In this document: positions 17,205 to 27,125 of the stretch, one piece after another
Layout: every line of letters starts with the position of its first letter
Numbering within the stretch: the first letter of the stretch is position 1
Origin: Clostridium sp. CAG:440
GTDB lineage: Bacteria; Bacillota; Clostridia; TANB77; CAG-508
Reading direction: 5' to 3'
Length of the DNA: 64,000 nucleotides
NCBI GenBank assembly: GCA_000437215.1
Contig: FR898629.1
Location: 1 to 64,000, forward strand
Position numbers and translations under genes: made by a program
The notes under the pieces: generated by a model
What the model was told of the DNA's origin: nothing
Database searches by the model: none
Seen by the model: the letters and a program-made list of their open reading frames with translations, nothing else

Positions 17205-17915
17205 ATGAATATTGCAATTATTTTTGCTGGGGGAAAAGGAACAAGGATGAAGAATGCTAGTATTCCTAAACAATTTTTAGAAATATATGGTGTTCCAATT
17301 CTGATTAGAACATGTAAAGCATTTCAAAATAATAAAAACATTGATAAAATCGTAATAGTAACTCTAAGAGAATGGATTGAACAAACAAATAATATGCTAG
17401 AAAAATATAAAATTGATAAGGCAGAACATGTGATTGGAGGAGGAGAAACAGGACAATTATCAATATATGAGGGATTGAAATGTGTGAAAAAATTCTATGG
17501 AGATGACAATATTGTAATATTAAATGATGGAGTTAGACCATTTATAAATAACGAATTAATAGATGACAATATTAGTTCTGTTATAAAATATGGTTCATCA
17601 GTTTCAATTGTCAAAGCCACAGAAACAATATCTATAGTAGATAGTGAGGGGGAAATTCAATCAATTCCTAACAGGGATAACTGTGTTTTTATAAAAGCAC
17701 CACAGAGTTTTTGGCTTAAAAATATTTTAGAATGTCATGAAAGAGCTTTAAAAGAAAATATTAAAAATTTTACAGATTCAGCAACAATGATGAACTATTA
17801 TGGACAATCTTTACATACAGTAGAAACAGATTATAATAATATTAAAATAACAACAATGAAAGATATAAAAATTGCTGAATCAATATTTGAACTACAATTT
17901 CTAGAAAATAAATAA
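17205..17915 (+). CDS. IspD/TarI-like cytidylyltransferase
   Basis: A 236-residue nucleotidyltransferase with the FAGGKGTRM glycine-rich loop, PKQFLEIYGVPI, and LNDGVRPFI for the CTP site. Similarity is to both IspD (methylerythritol phosphate) and TarI (ribitol-5-phosphate). The position next to LicD and inside a polysaccharide locus favours making a CDP-alcohol donor for LicD. No alcohol dehydrogenase partner (TarJ) is adjacent, so the substrate is open. Confidence 0.82.
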   Translation: MNIAIIFAGGKGTRMKNASIPKQFLEIYGVPILIRTCKAFQNNKNIDKIVIVTLREWIEQTNNMLEKYKIDKAEHVIGGGETGQLSIYEGLKCVKKFYGDDNIVILNDGVRPFINNELIDDNISSVIKYGSSVSIVKATETISIVDSEGEIQSIPNRDNCVFIKAPQSFWLKNILECHERALKENIKNFTDSATMMNYYGQSLHTVETDYNNIKITTMKDIKIAESIFELQFLENK

Positions 17916-17928
17916 CAAGAGGTAAAAA

Positions 17929-19440
17929 ATGAATAACCAAAAAACAAAAAATATTACACTTATTAATACGATTTTTTCATTATTATTACAAATAGTTACA
18001 ATTATAAGCGGATTTATTATACCAAGATTGATATTGAAAACATTTGGCTCTGATGTAAATGGACTGGTTTCATCATTGAATCAATTTTTGAGTTATATAT
18101 CACTAATAGAAGGCGGACTAACAGGGGTAGTATTAGCAAGTTTATATAAACCTTTAGAAGAAAAAAACTATAATAAAGTTAGTGGAATTGTAAAAGCTAC
18201 AAATAAATTTTTTAAAAAATTAGCAATTATATTTCTTGTTTATACTTTATTTTTGAGCATAATATATCCAATAGTTGTTACATCTAGCTTTTCATTTGAA
18301 TTTATATGTTCTTTGACTTGGATTTTAAGTATAAATTTATTTATGCAATATTTTTTCTCTTTGACATGGAGAATTCTTTTGCAAGCGGATAAAAAGGTGG
18401 CATTGGTTTCTATTGTTCAAATTATTTGTATTATATTGAACACTATTAGTGTTGTGATTTTAATTAATATATTTCCAGATATACACGTAGTTAAATTAGC
18501 TACTGCCATTATATATTTAATTCAACCTATAACATTTAATATTTATATTGAGAAACATTTTGATATAACTAAGAATGTAAAACCAGATAAGGAAGCAATT
18601 TCACAAAGGTGGAATGGATTTGGAATTAATACTGCAGCTTTCATACATAATAATACAGATATAATTTTATTAACAATTCTTACAAATCTAAAGGATGTAT
18701 CTATTTATTCAATATATTATTTAGTTGTAAATGGTTTAAAAAGTTTAATTACATCAATATCTGCAGGAATAGTGCCAACACTTGGACATAGTCTTGCAAG
18801 AGATGATAAGGAGACAATAAATAAATTTTTTAATAAATATGAATTTATAATATTACTTATAACTTTTATCTTTTTTACAATTGGAGGATTACTAATAACT
18901 CCTTTTGTTCAAATTTATACTTATGGTATAAATGATACTAATTATTATCAACCTATTTTTGGATGGCTTATGATAATTGCAGAAATGTTATATTGTATTA
19001 GAGAACCATATTTGCAAGTTGCATATAGTTCAAATAAATTTAAGGAAATTAGTAAGTATGCATATATAGAAGCTGGTCTTAATATTGCTATTTCACTTTT
19101 GTTAGTGCCTAAATTTGGAATTATTGGAGTTGCAGTTGGAACTCTTGTTGCAATGGCTTATAGGACAGGATTTCATATATGGTATTTAAAAAACAATATT
19201 TTAAATAGAAAAATTAAACACTCAATTAAAATAATAAGCATTTTTGCAATGGGATTAATAATTTCTGTAATATTATCTAATATATTATTTAAATTTATAG
19301 ATGTTAATGTGATTTCTTGGATAGTTTATGCAATAAAAAATTCTATTTTGGTTCTATTGATTTATTTTATTATTATTATTATTTTTTATAAAGATATTGT
19401 GAAAGAAATAATTAATAAAATAATACCATCAAGACATTAG
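17929..19440 (+). CDS. Polysaccharide flippase, MATE/Wzx superfamily
   Basis: A 503-residue protein with 12-14 hydrophobic helices across its whole length and an N-terminus typical of PST exporters (FIIPRLILKTFGSDVNGLVSSLNQFL). It would flip the lipid-linked repeat unit outward for the polymerase encoded upstream. It is 13 bp after the cytidylyltransferase gene with an AAGAGG ribosome site. Confidence 0.9.
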   Translation: MNNQKTKNITLINTIFSLLLQIVTIISGFIIPRLILKTFGSDVNGLVSSLNQFLSYISLIEGGLTGVVLASLYKPLEEKNYNKVSGIVKATNKFFKKLAIIFLVYTLFLSIIYPIVVTSSFSFEFICSLTWILSINLFMQYFFSLTWRILLQADKKVALVSIVQIICIILNTISVVILINIFPDIHVVKLATAIIYLIQPITFNIYIEKHFDITKNVKPDKEAISQRWNGFGINTAAFIHNNTDIILLTILTNLKDVSIYSIYYLVVNGLKSLITSISAGIVPTLGHSLARDDKETINKFFNKYEFIILLITFIFFTIGGLLITPFVQIYTYGINDTNYYQPIFGWLMIIAEMLYCIREPYLQVAYSSNKFKEISKYAYIEAGLNIAISLLLVPKFGIIGVAVGTLVAMAYRTGFHIWYLKNNILNRKIKHSIKIISIFAMGLIISVILSNILFKFIDVNVISWIVYAIKNSILVLLIYFIIIIIFYKDIVKEIINKIIPSRH

Positions 19441-19500
19441 TTTAATAAATCAACGAGGTAGAATTATTATATATTTATAAGTATTAAAAGGTGGATTAAA

Positions 19501-20626
19501 ATGGAAAGGATTCAAAATATAGTAATCAAAGGGAATGAACGGATGTAATCAAGAAAAGAATAGAATTATATATTTAGACATTGCAAGAACTTTTGCAATC
19601 ATATTTGTTGTATTATGTCATAGTGTAGAGTTAATATATAAAATGAATTTACAGGGATGGGTTTCAATTAGTTTAAATGCAAGAATTTTTAAAACAATTG
19701 TATTTACATTAGGAAGAATAGGTGTACCACTATTTTTATTCCTTACAGGTTATTTATTATTGAATAAAAAATACGATAATGATGCAGACATAAAAAAATT
19801 TTATAAAAATAATTTATTATCTTTAATAGTAACAACAGAGGTATGGATTTTGATTTATAATATTTTTTTGTCATTATACAATAATAAACCATTTGATACT
19901 TATTCATTAATAAAAGAAATGTTGTTTTTGCAAAAAGTACCACTTATGAATATGTGGTATATGCCAATAATAATAGGTATATATATTGCTATTCCATATG
20001 TAAGTAAAGTAGTACATACATTTTCAATAAAAACATTAAAAATTCCAATAATATTAGTATTTGTTTGTATTTTTATTATGCCAACATTAAATTTAATATT
20101 AAAAACATTTAAATTAGATCAATATAATTGTATATTAGATATAAGTTTTTTAGGTGGAGGCTATGGATTGTATATAGTTGGTGGCTATTTAATAAGAGAA
20201 AAAATAATAAAAAAAATAAAAACAAAGTGGCTAGTGTTTACCAGTATTTTATTTTTTATAATTTCTTGTTATATACAAATATTTGAACTTGAGCACAAGA
20301 TTGAATATAATATTTGGTACAATTCACCTTTTATATTTATTTGTACATTTGCTTTATTTGAATTATTTACTAGAATAAATACAGATAATTTTAATAAATG
20401 GATTGTTAAAATTTTTACATATATTTCTAAAATAAGTTTATCAATATTTTTTGTGCATATTATTGTAGAAATGATTTTAAGAAAATATGTAAAGATGATA
20501 AAAGTATCAAATCCAATAAAAGTACTTATTTTATTTATTGTATCTTTTTGTATTAGTATAATAATTACATGGATATTAAGCAAAATTAGTATAATAAGAA
20601 AAAAAGTATTATATATAAAAGATTAA
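19501..20626 (+). CDS. Acyltransferase family 3 membrane protein (start probably upstream of a CGGA site)
   Basis: A membrane-bound O-acyltransferase with about ten helices. The opening motif RIIYLDIARTFAIIFVVLCHS carries the family histidine, followed by GRIGVPLFLFLTGYLLL. It would acetylate surface glycans. Two starts are possible. ATG at 19535 needs no frameshift but has its only purine-rich stretch one base upstream. ATG at 19501 has AAAGGTGG at proper spacing, and its frame meets an in-frame CGGA at 19540-19543 that shifts +1 into the acyltransferase frame; in triplets it would hit TAA at 19546. I prefer 19501, giving 374 residues, but this is the weakest of the CGG cases. Confidence 0.8.
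19540..19543 (+). other. Possible in-frame CGGA recoding site at acyltransferase N-terminus
   Basis: From ATG 19501 the units read GGG AAT GAA CGGA TGT AAT CAA, giving G-N-E-(G)-C-N-Q in frame with the conserved acyltransferase. It is tentative because a later start would avoid it. Confidence 0.45.
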
Positions 20627-20636
20627 AGGAGAAAAA

Positions 20637-21734
20637 ATGGAAAATAATATGCAAACAGATAAATCACAAGCCTCTCGCATATTATATTTAGATATTATAA
20701 AATGTATAAGTATTTTTTTAGTGGTTTTTTGTCATACACCGCTATTAAATAAAAATAGTGTTGTTGGCAATATTGCTATGATAATATGCTGGGGGGCTGT
20801 TCCATGTTTTTTTATGGTAACAGGTGCTATAATTTTAAATAAAGAGAAAAAATTTGATTTTAAAAGATATATAAATAAATTAATTTCTATTTATCTGATT
20901 ATATGTATATGGAAAATAATTTATTTAATTTTTTATAACTTTTTTGGTTATATAAAAATCAATGCATTCTCAAAGGGACAAATTATAAATTATATATTAC
21001 TTTTTTCTTCGTTAAAAGGGATACCTGTTGGACATTTTTGGTTTATGTATGTATATTTGTCTATATATATAATTTATCCAATGTTTAATTTATGCTTTAA
21101 GAATTTTAATGATTATAAAAATTTATTAATATTTTTACTTTTGGCAATATTTATAATTTCAATACTTCCTCAAACGTTTGGGCTAATTTTAAAGTATTTT
21201 AATATAAACAGTATTAATTTTAATGAAATAATAAATGTAAATCCATTTGGAAAGTATTCCCATATGTTATTTTATTTTTTATTTGGTGGCTTTTTATACA
21301 AATATAATTTATATGAAAAATGTAAAAAAAATAAAATAATATCATGTATATCTATTGTATTAATTATTATTGGAATAATAGGATTAATGTTAGTAAAAAA
21401 ATATTATGCAAATACATTCGAATGGCAAGGAATATATTTAAAAGATGGATACAAATGGTTTTCTACAGTATTGTTATCTATAGGGTTATTTGTTTTTTTA
21501 CAGGGAAGAAAGTATAAATTCAAATATTTAAATAAAATTTTAAGCTATATTGGGAAAAATACAATGGGAATTTTTTATTTACATATTTTAGTAATACAGT
21601 TATTAATGAAAATTGATATTGTTCAACGAGGTACATTAGTTAATACTTTAAAAACAATTATTGTAGTATTTATTTCAGCAATTATAACTACTTTATTAAA
21701 AAAGATACCAGTAATAAAAAAATTAGTTCAATAA
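20637..21734 (+). CDS. Acyltransferase family 3 membrane protein
   Basis: A 365-residue paralogue of the preceding gene with about ten helices. It has ILYLDIIKCISIFLVVFCHT with the conserved histidine, and a WGAVPCFFMVTGAIIL second helix. The AAAGGAG site lies just before ATG. Two adjacent acyltransferases suggest that the glycan carries more than one acyl or succinyl substitution. Confidence 0.88.
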   Translation: MENNMQTDKSQASRILYLDIIKCISIFLVVFCHTPLLNKNSVVGNIAMIICWGAVPCFFMVTGAIILNKEKKFDFKRYINKLISIYLIICIWKIIYLIFYNFFGYIKINAFSKGQIINYILLFSSLKGIPVGHFWFMYVYLSIYIIYPMFNLCFKNFNDYKNLLIFLLLAIFIISILPQTFGLILKYFNINSINFNEIINVNPFGKYSHMLFYFLFGGFLYKYNLYEKCKKNKIISCISIVLIIIGIIGLMLVKKYYANTFEWQGIYLKDGYKWFSTVLLSIGLFVFLQGRKYKFKYLNKILSYIGKNTMGIFYLHILVIQLLMKIDIVQRGTLVNTLKTIIVVFISAIITTLLKKIPVIKKLVQ

Positions 21735-21752
21735 ATCAAGGGAGGTAAAATC

Positions 21753-22856
21753 ATGAAATATGATTATTTAATTGTAGGCTCAGGTCTATTTGGTGCAATA
21801 TTTGCATATGAAGCAAATAAAAAAGGAAAAAAATGTCTTGTAATAGACAAAAGACCACACATAGGTGGAAATATCTATACTGAGAATATAGAAGGAATAA
21901 ATGTACATAAATATGGAGCACACATATTCCATACAAGCAACAAAGAAGTATGGGATTACATACAACAATTTGCAGAATTTAACAGATACACAAACTCTCC
22001 AGTTGCAAGATATAAAGATGAATTATACAATATGCCATTTAACATGAACACATTTAACAAATTATGGGGAGTAGTAACACCAAAAGAAGCACAAGCAAAA
22101 ATAGAAGAAGAAAAAAGACAAGCTGGTATTACTGAACCAAAAAATTTAGAAGAACAAGCAATAAGTTTAGTTGGACAAACAATATATGAAAAATTGGTAA
22201 AAGGTTATACAGAAAAACAATGGGGAAGAAAGTGCACAGAACTTCCAAGTTTTATAATTAAACGTTTACCTGTAAGATTAATATATGATAATAATTATTT
22301 TAATGATAAATATCAAGGAATTCCAATAGGAGGCTATACCAAAATAATAGAAAAAATGTTAGAAGGAATAGATGTAAAATTAAACTATGACTTTTTCGAA
22401 AATAATGAAGAATTAGAAAATGTTGCAGAAAAAATAGTATTTACAGGCCCAATAGATAAATTTTATAATTATAAATTTGGGGAATTAGAATATAGAAGTT
22501 TAAGATTTGAAACAGAAACATTAGATGAACAAAATTATCAAGGAAATGCTGTTGTAAATTATACAGAATATGAAGTTCCATATACACGTATAATAGAGCA
22601 CAAACATTTTGAATTTGATGCAACATCTCCAAAAACAATAATAACAAAAGAATACCCAGATAGTTGGAATAAAGAAAAAGAACCATATTATCCAATAAAT
22701 AATGAAAGAAATAATGAATTATATGAAAAATATGCAGCTTTAGCAAAACAGGATAAAAATGTTATTTTTGGAGGAAGACTAGGACAATACAAATATTATG
22801 ATATGGATAAAGTAATTGCAGAAGCACTAAAATGTGTAAAAGAAGAAATAAAATAA
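21753..22856 (+). CDS. glf: UDP-galactopyranose mutase
   Basis: A 367-residue FAD enzyme that converts UDP-galactopyranose to UDP-galactofuranose. It has the N-terminal FAD fold YDYLIVGSGLFGAIFA, DKRPHIGGNIYTE, KYGAHIFHTS, and the substrate-loop residues in YTEKQWG and LPVRLIYDNNYFND. GGAGG is seven bases upstream. Its presence indicates that the surface glycan contains galactofuranose. Confidence 0.95.
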   Translation: MKYDYLIVGSGLFGAIFAYEANKKGKKCLVIDKRPHIGGNIYTENIEGINVHKYGAHIFHTSNKEVWDYIQQFAEFNRYTNSPVARYKDELYNMPFNMNTFNKLWGVVTPKEAQAKIEEEKRQAGITEPKNLEEQAISLVGQTIYEKLVKGYTEKQWGRKCTELPSFIIKRLPVRLIYDNNYFNDKYQGIPIGGYTKIIEKMLEGIDVKLNYDFFENNEELENVAEKIVFTGPIDKFYNYKFGELEYRSLRFETETLDEQNYQGNAVVNYTEYEVPYTRIIEHKHFEFDATSPKTIITKEYPDSWNKEKEPYYPINNERNNELYEKYAALAKQDKNVIFGGRLGQYKYYDMDKVIAEALKCVKEEIK

Positions 22857-22893
22857 AAAACCATAATATAAATTAATATTAGAGGTGAAAAAT

Positions 22894-23424
22894 ATGAATA
22901 AAGTATTAAAAATTATTTTGTTACTTATAATTGCAATAGGATGGATGGTATGTATATTTAAACTTTCTGGAATGAATTCAAAAAATTCTAATGGAAAAAG
23001 CACGGATATAATAAGTCTATTTATTGAGGATGCATTAGACATTACAAATGATTATGGAATTACAAATTCTCATCCAAGTGATGAAAAACTAGCACATGCA
23101 TCAGAACTAATAAATGCTCCTGCAAGGAAAGTAATACATGCATCTGTATATTTTATATTGGCTTTTTTCTCAATGCTTTTATGGGATGTTATATTAGACC
23201 ATAAACATTATTTTATAGCTTTATTGTTATCATTTATTATATGTGTTATATTTGCAGTAAGTGATGAATTTCATCAAACATTTGTAGCTGGAAGAACAGG
23301 ACAGCCACTAGATGTTTTAATAGATTCAGCAGGGGCGTTAGTTGGTTTGGTATTTTATAGTACATACCATATTGTATTTAAGAGTGGATATAAAAAAGCA
23401 AAAAAAGAAATGGAAGAAAATTAA
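22894..23424 (+). CDS. VanZ-like family membrane protein
   Basis: A 176-residue protein with an N-terminal helix (4-22) and three further helices. It has the VanZ pattern RKVIHASVYFILAFFSMLLW and SDEFHQTFVAGRTGQPLDVLIDSAG. VanZ relatives give low-level teicoplanin resistance in enterococci, but most members have no known job. I take ATG 22894, after AGAGGTG, in preference to the GTG at 22885 inside that ribosome site. Confidence 0.88.
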   Translation: MNKVLKIILLLIIAIGWMVCIFKLSGMNSKNSNGKSTDIISLFIEDALDITNDYGITNSHPSDEKLAHASELINAPARKVIHASVYFILAFFSMLLWDVILDHKHYFIALLLSFIICVIFAVSDEFHQTFVAGRTGQPLDVLIDSAGALVGLVFYSTYHIVFKSGYKKAKKEMEEN

Positions 23425-23448
23425 ATAATTATTTAAATGGAGGAACAA

Positions 23449-23946
23449 TTGAAAATAATAATTTATAGAATAATATTATTAATATTACTAGCAGCTACAT
23501 TTACATGTATATTCAACTTTTCAGCCCAGAATGGTCCACAATCTAGTTCTGTAAGCCAAAAAGTAGCAAAAATAATAATAGATATATTACCATCAACCAA
23601 AAATTTGGAAGAAGAACAAAAAAATAATTTAGTAGAGCAATCACAAAAAATAATAAGAAAAGGTGCTCATTTTTCAATATATATGGTTGTTGGAATTTTA
23701 ATTATGGCATTTATGTGTACTTATAATGTTAAACAAAAAACAAGAATTTTTGTAAGTATATGTGTAGGACTTTTATATGCAATATCTGACGAAACTCATC
23801 AATATTTTATACCTGGAAGGCAAGCATCACCAATAGATGTAGGAATTGATACATGTGGAGTAATTACAGGAATATTAATAGTACTTGGGATTTGGACGAT
23901 TGTAAATAAAATTAAAATAAAAAAATCTTATAATTCTTTAGCTTAA
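23449..23946 (+). CDS. VanZ-like family membrane protein (second copy)
   Basis: A VanZ paralogue of about 165 residues, with RKGAHFSIYMVVGILIMAFM and SDETHQYFIPGRQASPIDVGIDTCG. An ATG at 23437 overlaps GGAGG. A TTG at 23449 lies correctly spaced after that GGAGG, so TTG is the more likely start. Tandem VanZ genes close the surface locus. Confidence 0.85.
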   Translation: MKIIIYRIILLILLAATFTCIFNFSAQNGPQSSSVSQKVAKIIIDILPSTKNLEEEQKNNLVEQSQKIIRKGAHFSIYMVVGILIMAFMCTYNVKQKTRIFVSICVGLLYAISDETHQYFIPGRQASPIDVGIDTCGVITGILIVLGIWTIVNKIKIKKSYNSLA

Positions 23947-23998
23947 TTATAAATTGTAATAAAGAATATAAAAGATTGCAAATAAATTAAAAAAAGTG

Positions 23999-24028
23999 TT
24001 GAATATTTTAGAATAAGTGTGGTATAAT
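23999..24028 (+). promoter_or_regulatory. Candidate pyruvate kinase promoter
   Basis: TTGAAT at 23999-24004 and TATAAT at 24023-24028 with an 18-bp spacer, 32 bp upstream of the pyk start. Confidence 0.7.
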
Positions 24029-24060
24029 AGGTTTTAGTTGTAAAAAGGGAGGAAATAAAA

Positions 24061-25503
24061 ATGAAAAAAGTATTAAGAAAAACAAAAATAGTAGGAACAA
24101 TAGGACCTGCAAGCCAAAGTGAAGAAATGTTAACAAAATTAATGAACGCTGGATTAAACGTTACAAGAATTAACTTCTCACATGGTGGATATGAAGAAAA
24201 TGGAGAAAAAATAGAAACAATAAAAAAAGTTAGATCAGCATTAAACAGACCTGTTGCACTATTATTAGACACAAAAGGACCTGAAATAAGAACAGGAGTA
24301 TTAGAAACTGGAAATGAAAAAGTTACAATAGAAGAAGGACAAGAATTTACATTTGTAAATGATGATATAATCGGAAATAATACAAAAACATCAATAAGCT
24401 ATAAAGAATTATACAAAGACGTAAAAGTTGGTGGAACATTATTAGTTGATGATGGAGCATTAGAATTTGAAATAACAGAAATTAAAGGTAAAGATATAGT
24501 ATGTAAAGCATTAAATACAGGAAGATTAGGAAGCAGAAAAACAATGAATGTACCAGGAGTTAAAGTAGATTTACCAGCTTTAACACAAAAAGATATAGAT
24601 GATATTACAGAAGGAATTAAAAGAGGATTTGATTATATAGCAGCATCATTTGTAAGAAAAGCATCAGATGTTATTGCATTAAGAAACTTATTAGATTCAA
24701 ATGGTGGAGAAAGAGTAAAAATCATATCTAAAATAGAAAACCAAGAAGGAATTGATAACTTCGAAGAAATATTAGAATTATCTGATGGTATAATGGTTGC
24801 TCGTGGAGACATGGGAGTTGAAATACCAATGGAACAAGTTCCAATAGTTCAAAAAAGATTTATAAAAAGATGTAATCAAGTTGGAAAACCAGTTATAACA
24901 GCAACACAAATGTTAGAATCAATGACATCAAATCCAAGACCAACAAGAGCAGAAGTTAGTGATGTTGCAAATGCTGTATATGATACAACAGGAGCAATAA
25001 TGTTATCTGGAGAATGTGCAATGGGTAAATATCCAGTTGAATGTGTTCAAGCAATGTCTAAAATATCAAAAACAATTGAGGCAGATACAAACTACTGGAA
25101 AAGATTCAATAAAAATGCTACATCAGCTGACTTTAATGATATTGAATCACACGTTGCATATACAACATGTGTAACAGCACAAAATATGAAAGCAGCAGGA
25201 ATTGTTGCATACACACATAAAGGTGATTCAGTAAGAAAATTAGCAGGATTTGGAGCTGGATGCCCAATATTTGCTATAACAGATGATGAAAAAACATTTA
25301 ACCAATTATCAGTATCTTTCAATGTAGTACCAGTATTAGTAATGGGAGAAAAAACTATAGAAGATACAATTTGCAAAGGAATTGAAAAGATTAAAGCAGA
25401 TGAATTAGTAGAAGCAGGAGATATTCTTGTAATATCTGGTGGTTCTAAAATATTACCAAGTGCATCAGAAAACAAAGTTTTTGGTGGAATGGTTAGAATA
25501 TAA
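24061..25503 (+). CDS. pyk: Pyruvate kinase
   Basis: This enzyme transfers phosphate from phosphoenolpyruvate to ADP in the last step of glycolysis. The 480-residue protein has TKIVGTIGPASQSEEML at the N-terminus, DTKGPEIRTG, the B domain, the catalytic lysine region SKIENQEGI, metal and substrate residues in MVARGDMGVEIP, and ATQMLESM. It lacks the extra PEP-utiliser domain seen in longer Bacillus forms. It is monocistronic with its own promoter and terminator. Codon use is strongly biased, as in highly expressed genes. Confidence 0.97.
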   Translation: MKKVLRKTKIVGTIGPASQSEEMLTKLMNAGLNVTRINFSHGGYEENGEKIETIKKVRSALNRPVALLLDTKGPEIRTGVLETGNEKVTIEEGQEFTFVNDDIIGNNTKTSISYKELYKDVKVGGTLLVDDGALEFEITEIKGKDIVCKALNTGRLGSRKTMNVPGVKVDLPALTQKDIDDITEGIKRGFDYIAASFVRKASDVIALRNLLDSNGGERVKIISKIENQEGIDNFEEILELSDGIMVARGDMGVEIPMEQVPIVQKRFIKRCNQVGKPVITATQMLESMTSNPRPTRAEVSDVANAVYDTTGAIMLSGECAMGKYPVECVQAMSKISKTIEADTNYWKRFNKNATSADFNDIESHVAYTTCVTAQNMKAAGIVAYTHKGDSVRKLAGFGAGCPIFAITDDEKTFNQLSVSFNVVPVLVMGEKTIEDTICKGIEKIKADELVEAGDILVISGGSKILPSASENKVFGGMVRI

Positions 25504-25519
25504 TTTAAATTTAATAGTA

Positions 25520-25556
25520 ATGCCTAAAAAGACTAAAATCTTTTAGGCATTTTTTA
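25520..25556 (+). terminator. Intrinsic terminator after pyk
   Basis: TGCCTAAAA and TTTTAGGCA arms followed by a run of T. Confidence 0.88.
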
Positions 25557-25620
25557 TATTTTGAAACACTTTTTATACTTTTGTCATATTATGTAGTATA
25601 TGAAAAAAGGAGGAATAAAA

Positions 25621-25983
25621 ATGTTTGGAAGATATCAAAAATGCCAATGTATGAATAACAATTACGAAAATGATAATGCTTGTAATGTACAAGATATATT
25701 AGAAACTAGCTGCAACAATGTTGTTTCATACAATATGGCTCAAAATAGTTGTGAATGTGGATTTGATGAAGAAAATAGCGTTTTCCCAGAAAATCCAATG
25801 CTAGGGCAAAGTTATGTACCAATTCAATACATGGATAAAACATTTAAACCATGTGTTGGCTTAAAAATGGGAACAATATTTCCAGAACTTGTTAGTCCAT
25901 ATTACCCTGGGCAATCAATGGAACAAATTAGATATATTGAATCTATGAATAAAATAGGGAAGGGGTGTAACATATGTCAGTAG
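25621..25983 (+). CDS. cotJA: Spore coat-associated protein CotJA
   Basis: A 120-residue cysteine-rich protein whose second half (LGQSYVPIQYMDKTFKPC, GLKMGTIFPELVSPYYPG) matches CotJA. The N-terminal half is longer and more cysteine-rich than in Bacillus. An ATG at 25600 is also in frame, but AAAGGAGG lies between it and ATG 25621, so 25621 is the start. It is the first gene of cotJABC, expressed in the mother cell during sporulation in relatives. A sigma-E-type promoter is expected upstream; I could not define one. Confidence 0.85.
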   Translation: MFGRYQKCQCMNNNYENDNACNVQDILETSCNNVVSYNMAQNSCECGFDEENSVFPENPMLGQSYVPIQYMDKTFKPCVGLKMGTIFPELVSPYYPGQSMEQIRYIESMNKIGKGCNICQ

Positions 25984-26363
25984 ATGAAAATAGAAATTGT
26001 GGATGTGGTTTTAATAACAATATGAGCAGTAACATGGAAAATAATATGAATGTTAATATGCCTGAAACATTAAACTATAGTAACTCTTGCCAAGAGACAC
26101 AAAATACAGTAGATTGTTGTATGCAACAAGAAATGTTAAATCAAATCATGGCCTATGATTTTGCTATAAATGATCTTGCATTATATTTAGATACTCATAC
26201 TGATGATGAAAAAGCTCTTTGTCTTCATAGAAAATATTGTAAAGAAGCTAAAGAATTAAAAGATAAATATCAAAAGGTGTTTGGACCTCTTACAATTAAT
26301 TTTCCATGTAATAAATGGAGATGGATTGAAGAGCCATGGCCTTGGGAAGGAGGAAATTATTAA
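25974..26363 (+). CDS. cotJB: Spore coat protein CotJB
   Basis: A 129-residue protein. The C-terminal two thirds (MLNQIMAYDFAINDLALYLD, then FGPLTINFPCNKWRWIEEPWPWEGG) is a clear CotJB domain. The N-terminal 40 residues are Asn/Met-rich and low in complexity. It overlaps the end of cotJA by 10 bases, has AAGGGGTG within cotJA, and its stop overlaps the cotJC start (TAATG). Confidence 0.92.
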   Translation: MSVDENRNCGCGFNNNMSSNMENNMNVNMPETLNYSNSCQETQNTVDCCMQQEMLNQIMAYDFAINDLALYLDTHTDDEKALCLHRKYCKEAKELKDKYQKVFGPLTINFPCNKWRWIEEPWPWEGGNY

Positions 26364-26953
26364 TGTGGACTTATAATAAAACTTTACAGTATCCTATAAA
26401 TATTAAATGTGCTGATCCTAGACTTGCAAAAGTTATAATATCTCAATATGGAGGTCCAGATGGTGAACTTGCCGCTTCTTTAAGATATTTGTCTCAAAGA
26501 TTTGGAATGCCTGATCAAAATGCAAAAGCAATATTAAATGATATAGGAACAGAAGAACTTGCTCACCTTGAAATGGTGGGAACAATAGTACACCAACTAA
26601 CAAAAAATGCAAGCATAGAAGAAATAGAAAAAGCAGGTTTAGCACCATATTATACAGACCATGGGGTAGATGTATACCCTCAATCTGCGGCTGGAGTTCC
26701 ATTTGATGCAACATGTCTAGCTTGTAAGGGTGATCCAATTGCAAATTTACAAGAAGACTTGGCAGCAGAACAAAAAGCAAGAGCAACTTATGAAAAATTA
26801 ATTGATTTATGTAGAGATAACCCAGAAGTAATTGACCCACTTCGCTATTTAAGAGAAAGAGAAATAGTCCATTTCCAAAGATTTGGAGAAGCACTAAGAG
26901 GAGTTCAAGATAAATTAGCAGAGAAAAAATTTTATATGAATGATTGCAAATAA
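26363..26953 (+). CDS. cotJC: Spore coat protein CotJC, manganese-catalase family
   Basis: A 196-residue ferritin-like di-metal protein of the manganese catalase family, starting MWTYNKTLQYPINIKCADPR. The helical metal ligands are visible in GPDGELAASLRYLSQRF, IGTEELAHLEMV, EQKARATYEKL and REREIVHFQRFGEAL. It is part of the coat of the endospore. AAGGAGG within the end of cotJB serves as its ribosome site. Confidence 0.94.
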   Translation: MWTYNKTLQYPINIKCADPRLAKVIISQYGGPDGELAASLRYLSQRFGMPDQNAKAILNDIGTEELAHLEMVGTIVHQLTKNASIEEIEKAGLAPYYTDHGVDVYPQSAAGVPFDATCLACKGDPIANLQEDLAAEQKARATYEKLIDLCRDNPEVIDPLRYLREREIVHFQRFGEALRGVQDKLAEKKFYMNDCK

Positions 26954-26956
26954 CAA

Positions 26957-26990
26957 TTATCCCTCAGTTATACTGAGGGTAATTTTTTTA
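26957..26990 (+). terminator. Intrinsic terminator after cotJC
   Basis: TTATCCCTCAG and CTGAGGGTAA arms followed by a T run. Confidence 0.88.
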
Positions 26991-27048
26991 TCATTAAATA
27001 AACAAGAAGGTGTAGTATATTATAATATTTTATGGTATAATATATCAA

Positions 27049-27112
27049 ATTTACAAGAATACTTAGCAGCAGAGCAAGAAGCAAGAACAACTTTTAAAAA
27101 TAAAAATGAAAT
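27049..27112 (+). repeat. Duplicated fragment of cotJC
   Basis: This stretch encodes NLQEYLAAEQEARTTFKNK, nearly matching NLQEDLAAEQKARATYEKL in cotJC (26741-26800 region), and the DNA is similar too. It lies just ahead of the TcdA-like start, in frame with it but upstream of the true start. It is a relic of a partial local duplication. Confidence 0.65.
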
Positions 27113-27125
27113 GGAAGTAATAAAA

